Assembly: GCA_023663655.1 (NCBI GenBank)
Contig: JAMPGZ010000002.1
Location: 62,001-126,000, forward strand
DNA: 64,000 bases
Direction of reading: 5' to 3'
From: Lachnospiraceae bacterium
GTDB lineage: Bacteria > Bacteroidota > Bacteroidia > Bacteroidales > Muribaculaceae
Shown: positions 44,041 to 53,008 of the stretch, one piece after another
How the letters are laid out: every line of letters begins with the position of its first letter
Numbering within the stretch: the stretch's first letter is position 1
The notes under the pieces: generated by a model
Seen by the model: the letters and a program-made list of their open reading frames with translations, nothing else
What the model was told of the DNA's origin: nothing
Database searches by the model: none
Position numbers and translations under genes: made by a program

Positions 44041-45321
44041 TTATGCGTTGAGAGCTTGCTCGATGTCGGCGATAATGTCGTCTACGTTCTCGATGCCTAC
44101 CGACAGTCGTATAAGGTCGGGACGCACACCGGCTTCGATAAGCTGCTCATCGGTGAGCTGGCGATGGGTGTGGCTTGCCGGATGCAGCACGCAGGTGCGT
44201 GCGTCGGCTACGTGGGTCACTATCGCGGCGAGTTTCAGGCTGTCCATGAACTTGATGGCTACGTCGCGGCCGCCTTTCAGTCCGAATGAGATCACTCCGC
44301 AAGAGCCGTTGGGCAGATATTTCTCTGCAAGAGCGTGATATTTGTTGCCGGGAAGTCCGCAGTAGTTCACCCATGCCACCTTGTCGTTGTTCTCAAGATA
44401 TTGAGCCACTTTCATGGCGTTGTTGCAGTGGCACGGCACGCGGAGGTGGAGAGTTTCAAGCCCGAGGTTGAGAAGGAACGAGTTCATGGGCGACTGGATG
44501 CTGCCGAGGTCGCGCATGAGCTGGGCGGTGAGCTTGGTGGTATATGCCATTTTGCCAAACGCTTTGGTGTAGGTGAGACCGTGGTAAGACTCGTCGGGGG
44601 TGCATAATCCGGGGAATTTGTCGGCGTGCGCGTCCCAGTCGAAATTGCCGCTGTCAACCACTACGCCGCCCACGCTTGTAGCGTGTCCGTCCATATATTT
44701 TGTGGTTGAGTGTACCACAATGTCGGCTCCCCATTCAAACGGGCGGCAGTTTATGGGGGTGGGGAATGTATTGTCTACTATCAGGGGCACTCCGTGGGAG
44801 TGAGCTACGCGGGCAAATTTTTCGATGTCAAGCACTTCGAGCGAAGGGTTGGAAATGGTTTCACCGAATAGAGCCTTGGTGTTGGGGCGGAATGCCGCAG
44901 CAAGCTCCTCTTCCGAGGCGTCGGGATTGACGAATGTCACCTCAATGCCGAGCTTTTTCAGCGTCACTCCGAAAAGGTTGAACGTGCCGCCGTATATTGC
45001 CGATGAGCACACGAAATGGTCGCCAGCCTGGCATATATTGAAGAGAGCATAGAAATTTGCTGCCTGTCCGCTTGAAGTCAACACAGCTCCCACTCCGCCT
45101 TCGAGAGCCGCTATTTTAGCGGCTACGGCATCGTTGGTGGGATTTTGCAGGCGGGTGTAGAAATATCCGCTGTCTTCGAGGTCGAAAAGACGAGCCATCT
45201 GCTCGCTGGTGTCATATTTGAATGTGGTGCTTTGGTAGATAGGTAGCACACGGGGTTCTCCTTTTGAAGGTGTCCATCCAGCTTGTACGCACAGCGTTTC
45301 CGGTTTGAAATTGTCAGCCAT
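44041..45321 (-). CDS. metY: O-acetylhomoserine sulfhydrylase / aminocarboxypropyltransferase
   Basis: PLP enzyme of the Cys/Met-metabolism family that makes homocysteine from O-acetylhomoserine and sulfide; cytosolic. The 426-aa length fits the MetY branch. Marks: ETLCVQAGWTPSKGEPRVLPIYQSTTF at the start; LTSSGQAANFYAL near 80 for PLP phosphate; and the Schiff-base Lys in VVHSTTKYMDGHATSVGG near 207. It stands alone and converges on the AraC gene. A cystathionine-type function is less likely given the N-terminus and length. Confidence 0.93.
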   Translation of the reverse strand: MADNFKPETLCVQAGWTPSKGEPRVLPIYQSTTFKYDTSEQMARLFDLEDSGYFYTRLQNPTNDAVAAKIAALEGGVGAVLTSSGQAANFYALFNICQAGDHFVCSSAIYGGTFNLFGVTLKKLGIEVTFVNPDASEEELAAAFRPNTKALFGETISNPSLEVLDIEKFARVAHSHGVPLIVDNTFPTPINCRPFEWGADIVVHSTTKYMDGHATSVGGVVVDSGNFDWDAHADKFPGLCTPDESYHGLTYTKAFGKMAYTTKLTAQLMRDLGSIQSPMNSFLLNLGLETLHLRVPCHCNNAMKVAQYLENNDKVAWVNYCGLPGNKYHALAEKYLPNGSCGVISFGLKGGRDVAIKFMDSLKLAAIVTHVADARTCVLHPASHTHRQLTDEQLIEAGVRPDLIRLSVGIENVDDIIADIEQALNA

Positions 45322-45370
45322 ATCGGTATTTTGTTTTACGATTTTATTTTCAATTCTTGGAAATTGTTTG

Positions 45371-45401
45371 CAAAATTACACAAAATGCCACTAAAATCCA
45401 A
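45371..45401 (-). promoter_or_regulatory. Promoter of metY
   Basis: Minus-strand TTG (45401-45399), about 20 bases, then TAATTTTG (45378-45371): a reasonable Bacteroidetes promoter, 50 bases before the ATG. No SAM riboswitch-like fold was recognised in this short leader. Confidence 0.55.
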
Positions 45402-45483
45402 CTTCTTTCAATCAACCTGTGAGATGAATGCCTGTTAACAAAATTTCACATTGCTGATAATGTAATCAGCCCACGTGCTGTGG

Positions 45484-45491
45484 TAATTTTG
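45484..45491 (+). promoter_or_regulatory. -7 promoter element of the unknown two-gene pair
   Basis: TAATTTTG, exact TAnnTTTG match, 34 bases before the ATG at 45526. Confidence 0.5.
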
Positions 45492-45525
45492 CAACAAACC
45501 AATTCAAATTAACAACAGGAAAGTT

Positions 45526-45957
45526 ATGTCTGATACCATGCGAAAAAATTTGCTTAAAGAATTCCGTGACCGTGATTTTATAAGAGTGTGCCGCTCGCTC
45601 ATGGATGCTCCCGAGAGAAGCGGCATAACATCGTTGAAAGGGCTTGCCTCAGCGGCTCTATCCTGTGGCGCTCCGCGATATTATGTGGATATTGATTTTG
45701 CCTATAATACGATTATGCGTATGCGGCTCACCGGCGAGCTGCCTCAGCGTAAGAAATCAAGAGATATGTGGCTTGAGATCTATTCCAAAGTGATGTCGGT
45801 TAAAGAGAGCCGCAGGATGTCGCTTATACGTGCTGTGACCGAAGTGATTGTGCGTGAGCCCGCATCAGGATTTTTCATTGAGCATTCCACTGCCGTGAGA
45901 AATATAAAAGACTATAACAGAGCTAATAAAACCAAAAAATTTCAATTTAACCAATAA
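45526..45957 (+). CDS. Basic protein with internal repeat, unknown function
   Basis: I do not recognise a named family. The 143-aa protein is strongly basic and helical, with no signal or membrane segment. It contains two similar motifs: ALSCGAPRYYVDIDFAYNTI near residue 45 and VREPASGFFIEHSTAVRNI near 110, each of the form P-x2-(Y/F)(Y/F)(V/I)-x4-A-x2-I. This points to an internal duplication, possibly of a nucleic-acid-binding unit. It is followed after 12 bases by the 152-aa gene, with which it is probably cotranscribed. I have a weak, unverified impression of similar small proteins near Bacteroidales phage or mobile regions. Confidence 0.75.
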   Translation: MSDTMRKNLLKEFRDRDFIRVCRSLMDAPERSGITSLKGLASAALSCGAPRYYVDIDFAYNTIMRMRLTGELPQRKKSRDMWLEIYSKVMSVKESRRMSLIRAVTEVIVREPASGFFIEHSTAVRNIKDYNRANKTKKFQFNQ

Positions 45958-45969
45958 TACATTCTCATT

Positions 45970-46428
45970 ATGTCTGCAACTACACTTAAAACCGGAACCA
46001 TCGCCCTTTCTGTTGCCTCAATCAAAGAATCGATCTACGCATTGAGCGCCCTTCACACCTATCTTTCTGAGCGTGGTGATAATCTGCCACCCATTCTTAC
46101 ACGTGACCATGGCTCCGCTTTGTCGGAGCTTATAAGGCAAGGAGCCGTCTATGTGGCGCTTGAATTGCCTGAGTTGGGAATGGACATGGTGTCGGCTGAT
46201 GATGATATCGTGGCCGTGAGCCTCACTGTGCCGGGCGGTGTCATGACCGCGTTGCGACACGCTATTGAAATGGCGGTGCAGATGAGGGTGTTGTATTGCT
46301 GTTTCCTGCGGCATGACGGCAGTATCGCCGTGCGTTATGACGAGGATTGCAAGCGGCAGGTGGAGATGATAAGAAATAAAGCGGGCGCAAACACGGAAGT
46401 GCCGCGTCTGCGCCCTGTGAGGTATTGA
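45970..46428 (+). CDS. Hypothetical protein, 152 aa, partner of the basic repeat protein
   Basis: Not recognised. Soluble, mixed helix/strand, with no signal peptide. Notable stretches are PILTRDHGSALSELIRQGAVYVALELPEL near residue 38 and a C-terminal hydrophobic-helical part MAVQMRVLYCCFLRHDGSIAVRYDEDC. It lies 12 bases after the 143-aa gene, forming an apparent two-gene operon that converges on the M13 peptidase gene. A GC-rich hairpin (GGGCGCA ... TGCGCCC, about 46382-46414) within its 3' end could help end transcription. Confidence 0.7.
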   Translation: MSATTLKTGTIALSVASIKESIYALSALHTYLSERGDNLPPILTRDHGSALSELIRQGAVYVALELPELGMDMVSADDDIVAVSLTVPGGVMTALRHAIEMAVQMRVLYCCFLRHDGSIAVRYDEDCKRQVEMIRNKAGANTEVPRLRPVRY

Positions 46429-46439
46429 CCGGTGTTTTA

Positions 46440-48482
46440 TTACCAGATTACCACCTGCTCTTCAGCCGGGCGATAAAGTTTGTCGCCGGGTTTGATTCCG
46501 AAAGCTTCAAAGAAGGGGGTGATGTTGCGTAAGGTCACGTTCACACGGTTGTTGCCAAGCGAGTGGGGGTCGGAGGTAGTAAGCTGGCGAATCTCTTCGT
46601 CGCGGATGTTGCCTGCCCAGATGTTGGCATAGTTCATGTAGTAAACCTGCATGGGGTCATATCCGTCGATCTTAGCCTCGGGAGAAGTGATGTCTACGCC
46701 TTTCTTCTTCTGAGAGTCGATGAATGCGGTGCGTGACACGCGGAGACCGCCCTGGTCAGCGATATTCTCGCCGAGGGTGTATTGTCCGTTGGCATGAAGT
46801 CCGGGAAGCACTTCCACTTCGTTGAACTGCTCTACAAGACCTTTGGTGAGCTTGGCGAATGCCTCGGCATCCTCTGGAGTCCACCAGTTGATCATGTTGC
46901 CTTCGGCATCGAAGTTACAGCCCTGGTCGTCAAATCCGTGGGTGAGCTCATGTCCTATCACAACACCTATGCCGCCATAGTTCTCGGCATCGCTTGCCTG
47001 AGGATCGAAGAACGGAGCCTGAAGAATACCTGCCGGGAACACGATTTCGTTGGCGAGCGGGCTATAGTAGGCGTTGATGGTTTGAGGTGTCATACCCCAT
47101 TCGGTGCGGTCAACCGGCTTGCCCCACTTGGCGAGTTGCTCTTTCTGATGCCACATGCTCACGTTGTGCATATTCTCGTAGTAGGAGAGTTTTGGATCGA
47201 TCTCCATGGTGGTGTAGTCTTTCCACTTGTCGGGATAGCCTATCTTCACGGTCACGGCATTAAGTTTCTTGATGGCGTTGAGCTTGGTGTCGTCGCTCAT
47301 CCAGGGGAGGTTGATGATGTGCTTGCCGAGAGCTGTGCGCAGATTCTCAACGAGTCCCACCATGTATTGTTTTGATGATTCTGGGAAGTAGCGCTCAACG
47401 TAAAGCTGTCCCACAGCTTCGCCCATGGCGCCTTCGGTGGCTCCGAGTGCGCGTTTCCAGCGGGGACGCTGCTCCTGAACACCGCTCACCACTTTGTTGA
47501 ACTCGAAGTTGGCGTCATTGAACTTATCGCTCAATCTTCCGGATGCCTGTGACACATATTCCCACAGGTAGTAGTCCTTGATTTCGCGTTCGGTGAGTGA
47601 TCCGAGCAGATTGTCGGCTTGCTTCACTGAGTTAAGTTCGGTCACGATCACACTTTCGGGAGTGGCGATGCCCATTGTCTCCACGAAGAAGCGGTCCCAG
47701 TTCACATTGGGATAAAGCTCTTTGAGCTGAGCTATGGAACGGGGGTTGTACATGGCGGGGATGTTGCGGCTCTGTTCGCGTGTCCATGCCGAGTCGGCGA
47801 GCGCTGTCTCGATCTTCATCACGTTTTTCATGATGCGGTTAGCATCCTTCTTAGAGTAGCCTGCGTTCTGCATCTGCTTAACGATAAGCTTCTTGTAGGC
47901 TTCGCGCACCTTGGTGTTGTTGGCGTCGTCGAGCAGATAGTAGTCGCGGTCACCCATTCCCATTCCGCCGCCGCTCACATACATGGCATATTCCTTGCTG
48001 TTTACGAGGTTTTCCATCGGTCCGGCACCGAAGAAGGGGCTTGAGTAGTTTTTCTGCATCCAGAAGAAAAGATCCTCCATGCCGTCGGCAGGAGTGTTTT
48101 CAATCTTCTTAAGGTCGGCAAGGATGGGAGTGGCGCCTTCAAGGTTGCGGCGTGTCGAATCCATAGCCTGAGAGTATATTGTCCACACTTTGTAGGCAAC
48201 AGATCCGGGTTGGGGATTGGATTTACCGAGGTTGAGGACTATATTTTTAACTCTTACTTCCGAACTGTCGTTAAGGATGTTGAACGCTCCGTAGCGTGAG
48301 TGTTCAGGGGTAAGGGGGTGTGCCTCTTTCCAGCCTTTGTTGATGCGCATATAGAAATCGGTTCCTGCCGGAATCGAAGTGTCGAAGTAGTCGGGATTCA
48401 AGCTTTTGAGATGCTCTTCAGCCGAAGCCGTCATCGACATGGCGGCAGCAGCCGCTAATGCAATAAATAATTTGGCTTTCAT
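46440..48482 (-). CDS. M13-family zinc metallopeptidase (PepO/neprilysin-like)
   Basis: Exported endopeptidase, probably periplasmic, that cuts small peptides. The 680-aa protein has a signal peptide (1-21, ending MTASA-EE). The catalytic motif HELTHGFDDQG (HExxH) is near residue 505 and the third zinc ligand Glu in GENIADQGG near 570. The C-terminal region ends in VW, matching the conserved M13 tail (CxVW in most), but without the usual Cys. It follows panB by 29 bases on the same strand. Confidence 0.93.
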   Translation of the reverse strand: MKAKLFIALAAAAAMSMTASAEEHLKSLNPDYFDTSIPAGTDFYMRINKGWKEAHPLTPEHSRYGAFNILNDSSEVRVKNIVLNLGKSNPQPGSVAYKVWTIYSQAMDSTRRNLEGATPILADLKKIENTPADGMEDLFFWMQKNYSSPFFGAGPMENLVNSKEYAMYVSGGGMGMGDRDYYLLDDANNTKVREAYKKLIVKQMQNAGYSKKDANRIMKNVMKIETALADSAWTREQSRNIPAMYNPRSIAQLKELYPNVNWDRFFVETMGIATPESVIVTELNSVKQADNLLGSLTEREIKDYYLWEYVSQASGRLSDKFNDANFEFNKVVSGVQEQRPRWKRALGATEGAMGEAVGQLYVERYFPESSKQYMVGLVENLRTALGKHIINLPWMSDDTKLNAIKKLNAVTVKIGYPDKWKDYTTMEIDPKLSYYENMHNVSMWHQKEQLAKWGKPVDRTEWGMTPQTINAYYSPLANEIVFPAGILQAPFFDPQASDAENYGGIGVVIGHELTHGFDDQGCNFDAEGNMINWWTPEDAEAFAKLTKGLVEQFNEVEVLPGLHANGQYTLGENIADQGGLRVSRTAFIDSQKKKGVDITSPEAKIDGYDPMQVYYMNYANIWAGNIRDEEIRQLTTSDPHSLGNNRVNVTLRNITPFFEAFGIKPGDKLYRPAEEQVVIW

Positions 48483-48511
48483 TTTGTTGTGATTTAATAT
48501 AAAACTGTGTT

Positions 48512-49330
48512 TTAGTACTGTTCTTTTTCGTTGGGGAAATCGCCGGTCTTGACATCCTCGATATATGATCCCACTGCCTCGTTTATGACAGTGGCGAGGT
48601 CGGCGTAGCGGCGCAGGAATCGCGGGGAGAATCCCTTGTTTATTCCGAGCATATCGTGCATCACGAGCACCTGTCCGTCAGCGCCTCCGCCGGCTCCGAT
48701 ACCGATCACCGGAATTGAGATCTGTTTTGCTACCTCAGTGGCGAGTTTCGCAGGAATCTTTTCAAGCACCACGGCAAAGCAGCCTATCTCTTCCAGCATC
48801 TTTGCATCCTCGATGAGCTTGCGCGCTTCGGCATCCTCTTTAGCCCTCACTGCGTAGGTGCCGAATTTGTTTATTGACTGAGGTGTGAGTCCGAGGTGTC
48901 CCATCACGGGTATTCCGGCTGACAGCACACGCTCGATTGATTCGCGTATCTCTGATCCGCCTTCCATTTTCACAGCCTCGGCATGGCTCTCTTTCATCAT
49001 TCTTACGGCTGACGAGAGCGCTTCCATGCTGTTGCCCTGATATGTTCCGAAGGGGAGATCCACTACCACCAGGGCGCGCTTCACGCCTTTCACCACCGAC
49101 TTGGCATGATAAATCATCTGGTCAAGTGTCATCGGCAGAGTGGTCATGTTTCCTGCCATCACGTTTGATGCGGAGTCGCCCACGAGTATCACATCCATTC
49201 CGGCTTCATCGATAAGCTTTGCCATCGAATAGTCATAGGCTGTGAGCATAGCGATTTTTTCGCCTCTTTGTTTCATTTCAATCAAGCGGTGGGTGGTCAC
49301 CTTGCGCTGATCTTCTGTATAAGTCGACAT
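48512..49330 (-). CDS. panB: 3-methyl-2-oxobutanoate hydroxymethyltransferase (ketopantoate synthesis)
   Basis: Transfers a hydroxymethyl group from methylene-tetrahydrofolate to alpha-ketoisovalerate, the first step of pantothenate and CoA synthesis; cytosolic. The 272-aa length is typical. Marks: [31 protein letters not shown] near residue 30, with the metal-binding Asp residues; [10 protein letters not shown] near 90; HLGLTPQS near 145; and [24 protein letters not shown] near 205. Its promoter is at 49362-49369, and it may be cotranscribed with the M13 peptidase gene. Confidence 0.96.
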   Translation of the reverse strand: MSTYTEDQRKVTTHRLIEMKQRGEKIAMLTAYDYSMAKLIDEAGMDVILVGDSASNVMAGNMTTLPMTLDQMIYHAKSVVKGVKRALVVVDLPFGTYQGNSMEALSSAVRMMKESHAEAVKMEGGSEIRESIERVLSAGIPVMGHLGLTPQSINKFGTYAVRAKEDAEARKLIEDAKMLEEIGCFAVVLEKIPAKLATEVAKQISIPVIGIGAGGGADGQVLVMHDMLGINKGFSPRFLRRYADLATVINEAVGSYIEDVKTGDFPNEKEQY

Positions 49331-49361
49331 AATAGATTGTTGATTAGTTGAAAAATCGGGG

Positions 49362-49369
49362 CAAAGTTA
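49362..49369 (-). promoter_or_regulatory. -7 promoter element of panB
   Basis: Minus-strand TAACTTTG, exact TAnnTTTG match, 32 bases before the ATG. Confidence 0.55.
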
Positions 49370-49486
49370 AGGCTTATCACGTACGCGCGCAAACATTTCA
49401 TTCTCAATTTGCTCCTCTTGTGCCGTAATATTGTGCATTATAGAGCTGTTTTTACGGTGTGGCGGTTATCTTGGCTCTTTTAGATG

Positions 49487-49517
49487 TTGCGGATTTTTGG
49501 ATGAATGCTTATCTTTG
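49487..49517 (+). promoter_or_regulatory. Promoter of the GH95 gene
   Basis: TTG (49487-49489), 20 bases, then TATCTTTG (49510-49517): a good Bacteroidetes promoter. The transcript leader would be about 65 bases. Confidence 0.65.
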
Positions 49518-49533
49518 CTGTATAAGAAACTGT

Positions 49534-49557
49534 GAAGCCCTCATGGCTTCGGTTTTT
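49534..49557 (+). other. Leader hairpin followed by T run, upstream of GH95
   Basis: GAAGCC (49534-49539) pairs with GGCTTC (49545-49550) across a five-base loop and is followed by GGTTTTTA. It lies inside the predicted 5' leader, so it may be an attenuator; it may also be chance. Confidence 0.4.
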
Positions 49558-49591
49558 ACTTGTATTATTGCATTATTAAAATAAACCGATT

Positions 49592-51988
49592 ATGTTAAGA
49601 AGGTCAATTGTATTTATGCTATGCCTGCTGTCATTGTCAGCGGTGATCGAGGCAGTAGAGTTGAACAAGCGTTATTCGCTGTGGTATGAGCGTCCGGCGC
49701 TCAATCGCGGAAGCATCTATGACAAGGTGGTTTCCCGTGGATTTCCTTTTGACGAGGATTGGGAACGGTGGTCGCTTCCGCTTGGAAACGGTTACATGGG
49801 TGTCAATATTTTCGGACGTACCGACACTGAGCGTATCCAGATTTCGGAGAAAACCCTGGGCAACATGGGGCCTTACGCCGGGCGTGGTAATTTTACCAAT
49901 TTTGCTGAGATTTACCTTGATATTTTCCACAACGGCACTAAGGGTTACCGCCGAGAGCTGCGTTTGAATGACGCTATCTCCACCGTTGACTATGAGCACA
50001 ACGGTGTGAATTATTCCCGCGAATATTTTGTGAGCTATCCGGCAAATGTGGTTGCCGTGAAATTGAAATCCGACAGCCCCGGAATGCTTTCGTTCCGTGT
50101 GCGTCCGGTGTTGCCCTATCTGAATCCGGGTCGTGAAAATGACGGACGCACAGGCGTGGTGTCGGCAAAGGGCGATCTGATCACGATGACGGGCAAAATG
50201 GAGTACATGAACCTCGATTACGAGGGGCAGGTGAAGGTACTGAATTACGGCGGAACAATAGAGGCGCGTAATAATGCCTCGGGCGACGGCGGAACCATTG
50301 AGGTGAACAGTGCCGACAGCGTGGTGATTCTCATTGCGGCAGGCACTTCTTATCAGTTGAACGAGGGTGTGTTTGTGCTTCCTCATGATGAGAAATGCAA
50401 GGGAAATGAGCATCCTCACCGTGCGGTTTCTGAGCGTATCGCCTCGGCGTGTGGCAAGGGCTATGACGCATTGAAAGCTGAGCACGTAGCCGACTATCAG
50501 TCGCTGTTCAACAGGGTTGACCTGTGCCTTACCGATGAGGTTTCCGAGCTTCCCACCGACAGGTTGCTGCACAGCTATCAGGAGGGAAAACCGAGCCCAT
50601 ATCTTGAGGAGCTTTTCTTTCAGTACGGACGATACCTGTTGATCGCGGCGTCGCGTCCCGGGGCATTGCCCGCCAATTTGCAGGGCGCATGGACGCAGTA
50701 TGATGTCTCGCCATGGTCAGGCGGCTACTGGCACAATATCAACGTGCAGATGAATTATTGGCACGCGTTCAACACCAATCTTACGGAGCTTTTTGAGCCG
50801 TTTGTCAACTATAACGAGGCATATCGCAAGGCAGCGCAAATAAATGCGGTGAACTATATCACAAAAAATAATCCTGACGCTTTAAGCCCCGTGGAAGGCG
50901 AGAACGGATGGGCTATAGGCACTGGCGCGTCGGCATTCGGAATAGGCTCTCCGGGCGGTCATTCCGGTCCCGGAACGGGCGGTTTCACTACCAAGATGTA
51001 TTGGGACTATTATGACTTCACCCGCGATAAGGAGATTCTTGAAAAGCACACTTATCCTGCTCTGTTGGGTATGGCGAAATTCCTGTCAAAGACCCTGAAG
51101 CCCAACGAGGAGGGATGGTTGCTTGCCGATCCGTCATCTTCTCCGGAAAATCAGCATAACGGAGTGCCTTATCAGACCAAGGGTTGTACTTTTGACCAAG
51201 GGATGATATGGGAGAACTTCAATGATCTTCTTACAGCGGCGAAAATCTTGAAGAAGAAAGATCCGTTCCTGAAAGTGGTGGAAGAGCAGATGACTAAGCT
51301 TGATCCGGTGCACATCGGCGCGTCGGGTCAATTGAAGGAGTACCGCGAGGAGAATAATTACAGCGACATAGGGGATCCGCACCATCGTCACATCTCTCAC
51401 TTGTGTCTGGTCTATCCCGGCACTTTGATCAACGGCACCACTCCCGAGTGGGAGCAGGGCGCGCGTGTGGCTCTGGAGATGAGAGGGGAGAGCCCGAGCT
51501 TGAAAGGCTGGTCGATGGCTCATCGACAGGCGGCGTGGGCACGCTTGAAGAATGGCAACCAAGCCTACAAATTTTACCGCATGATACTTACGGATAAGGT
51601 CATGGAGAATCTGTGGGGAGTGCATCCTCCGTTCCAGATCGACGCTAATTTCGGCGGCACTGCAGGAGTGGCAGAAATGCTGCTTCAGAGCCATGCAGGC
51701 TACATTGAGCCACTTGCCGCTCTGCCTGAAAACTGGAGCGAAGGCTCTTTCAACGGACTGAAAGCAAGGGGCAACTTTGACGTGTCGGCTTCATGGCGCG
51801 AAGGACAGGTTGCTGAGATGTCGGTGCTCTCAAACAACGGCGAGACCTGCAGCCTTTTGTGCAAAGGAATTGAAAATGCCGATATAAAGGACGGCAGAGG
51901 AAAGCCGGTTAAATTCAAGGTGACCGGAACCGACAAGATTGAATTCAAGACCAACGCCGGAGAAACCTACCATTTCACCATGAAGTAA
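49592..51988 (+). CDS. Glycoside hydrolase family 95 (alpha-L-fucosidase / alpha-L-galactosidase)
   Basis: Exported inverting hydrolase acting on alpha-1,2-linked L-fucose or L-galactose. The 798-aa protein has a signal peptide (about 1-21, ending VIEA-VE). A GH95 N-terminal beta domain contains PLGNGYMGVNIFGR near residue 62. The central (alpha/alpha)6 barrel contains NLQGAWTQYDVSPWSGGYWHNINVQMNYW near 365, DPHHRHISHL near 590, and PPFQIDANFGGTAGVAEMLLQSH near 675. Context with pectinases is compatible with rhamnogalacturonan II or xyloglucan side-chain removal, but mucin fucose is equally possible. It is a lone gene. Confidence 0.92.
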   Translation: MLRRSIVFMLCLLSLSAVIEAVELNKRYSLWYERPALNRGSIYDKVVSRGFPFDEDWERWSLPLGNGYMGVNIFGRTDTERIQISEKTLGNMGPYAGRGNFTNFAEIYLDIFHNGTKGYRRELRLNDAISTVDYEHNGVNYSREYFVSYPANVVAVKLKSDSPGMLSFRVRPVLPYLNPGRENDGRTGVVSAKGDLITMTGKMEYMNLDYEGQVKVLNYGGTIEARNNASGDGGTIEVNSADSVVILIAAGTSYQLNEGVFVLPHDEKCKGNEHPHRAVSERIASACGKGYDALKAEHVADYQSLFNRVDLCLTDEVSELPTDRLLHSYQEGKPSPYLEELFFQYGRYLLIAASRPGALPANLQGAWTQYDVSPWSGGYWHNINVQMNYWHAFNTNLTELFEPFVNYNEAYRKAAQINAVNYITKNNPDALSPVEGENGWAIGTGASAFGIGSPGGHSGPGTGGFTTKMYWDYYDFTRDKEILEKHTYPALLGMAKFLSKTLKPNEEGWLLADPSSSPENQHNGVPYQTKGCTFDQGMIWENFNDLLTAAKILKKKDPFLKVVEEQMTKLDPVHIGASGQLKEYREENNYSDIGDPHHRHISHLCLVYPGTLINGTTPEWEQGARVALEMRGESPSLKGWSMAHRQAAWARLKNGNQAYKFYRMILTDKVMENLWGVHPPFQIDANFGGTAGVAEMLLQSHAGYIEPLAALPENWSEGSFNGLKARGNFDVSASWREGQVAEMSVLSNNGETCSLLCKGIENADIKDGRGKPVKFKVTGTDKIEFKTNAGETYHFTMK

Positions 51989-52073
51989 TGTTTATTTCAA
52001 TTTGTTTTTGTTGAAAGTCTACCGATGAAACAAAAATATTTATCTCTATGTTTCTATATATGTAACATTTTTA

Positions 52074-52081
52074 TATCTTTG
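52074..52081 (+). promoter_or_regulatory. -7 promoter element of the toxin-antitoxin pair
   Basis: TATCTTTG, TAnnTTTG match, 20 bases before the toxin ATG, so the leader is very short. Confidence 0.55.
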
Positions 52082-52101
52082 CAACCTAAGCAAGAAACAG
52101 A

Positions 52102-52443
52102 ATGGAACTGAAAGCGAAATTTGACGTGACCTACATGGAGGAGGCTGTTGTCTTTCTTGAATCATTGCCCGATAAGGTCAAGGACAAGATCGCCTATAAT
52201 ATTTCCAAGAGCCGCTACTTTATGGACAAGGAGCTGTTCAAGAAACTGAATGATGATATATGGGAGTTTAGAACCATATACCAAGGCTTTAAGTACCGTC
52301 TGCTTGCGTTTTGGGACAAAGACACGGGGAATCTTGTAATAGCCACCCACGGGTTTGTAAAGAAAACGCAGAAGACACCTGAGAGTGAATTGGCTCATGC
52401 CGAAATGCTGAGAAAAAAATATTACAACGAAAAAACGAAATAA
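52102..52443 (+). CDS. RelE/HigB-superfamily toxin (Gp49-like)
   Basis: Predicted type II mRNA-interferase toxin, 113 aa. It has the Gp49-like/RelE pattern: FDVTYMEEAVVFLESLPDKVKDKI near the start, NDDIWEFRTIYQGFKYRLLAFWD near residue 50, and ATHGFVKKTQKTPESELAHAEMLRKKY near 85. These match phage-derived HigB toxins, with the antitoxin gene downstream (reverse order). Only three bases separate it from the antitoxin gene. Activity is inferred from family. Confidence 0.88.
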   Translation: MELKAKFDVTYMEEAVVFLESLPDKVKDKIAYNISKSRYFMDKELFKKLNDDIWEFRTIYQGFKYRLLAFWDKDTGNLVIATHGFVKKTQKTPESELAHAEMLRKKYYNEKTK

Positions 52444-52446
52444 GAG

Positions 52447-52758
52447 ATGGAAAAGATGAAACTATATACCCACGACGAGATGCTTGACCGTGTTGTCGGC
52501 GAGAAAGGCACACCACGCCGTGATGCGATGGAAGCCGAATTGCAGTCTTATCTCATCGGTGAGGCTATCAAACAGGCGAGAAAAGAAAAGAACTTAACGC
52601 AGGAGCAGCTTGGGCAACTGATGGGTGTTCAGCGAGCACAGGTATCAAGGATAGAAAGAGGTCACAATCTGACAGTAGGGACAATCGTCAGGGCGTTCAA
52701 GGCTATGGGTGTATCTGCTACATTCTCTTTCGGTGGTGTGTCTCTGTCTCTTTGCTGA
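52447..52758 (+). CDS. XRE/HigA-type antitoxin
   Basis: DNA-binding antitoxin and autorepressor, 103 aa. A helix-turn-helix of the XRE/Cro type spans about residues 36-90 (ARKEKNLTQEQLGQLMGVQRAQVSRIERG), followed by a short C-terminal end FSFGGVSLSLC. Residues 1-35 probably bind the toxin. It is in the HigBA gene order, with toxin first, and is followed by a terminator-like hairpin. Confidence 0.9.
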   Translation: MEKMKLYTHDEMLDRVVGEKGTPRRDAMEAELQSYLIGEAIKQARKEKNLTQEQLGQLMGVQRAQVSRIERGHNLTVGTIVRAFKAMGVSATFSFGGVSLSLC

Positions 52759-52799
52759 TAGCATACTACTTCTTGCTTCTTGTATTTTGAACTTTTAAG

Positions 52800-52830
52800 A
52801 CCCTCCGACCATAATCGGTGGGTTTTCTTT
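52800..52830 (+). terminator. Terminator of the toxin-antitoxin operon
   Basis: ACCC-T-CCGA (52800-52808) pairs with TCGG-T-GGGT (52815-52823), with one T-T mismatch, and runs into TTTTCTTTTT. It sits 41 bases after the antitoxin stop. Confidence 0.65.
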
Positions 52831-52955
52831 TTCAAAGCAATCACCATTCTTTGTTTTCACGGCAAACCGGGGTGTCATTTCACTAAAGATTCCCTAAAAA
52901 TAATGAGTAATTATTATAGAAATCGGGGATTGGCGGGAATCTCGGAAATATGATG

Positions 52956-52963
52956 TAACTTTG
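52956..52963 (+). promoter_or_regulatory. -7 promoter element of the GltD-like gene
   Basis: TAACTTTG, exact TAnnTTTG match, 45 bases before the ATG at 53009. Confidence 0.55.
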
Positions 52964-53008
52964 CAGGCTGATTTGGAAAGCTATTCATAATTATAATCTA
53001 AGAAAGAT

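Noticed and set aside
45322-45525. SAM or other methionine riboswitch upstream of metY
   Set aside because: The leader is about 50 bases and no conserved riboswitch core was recognised.
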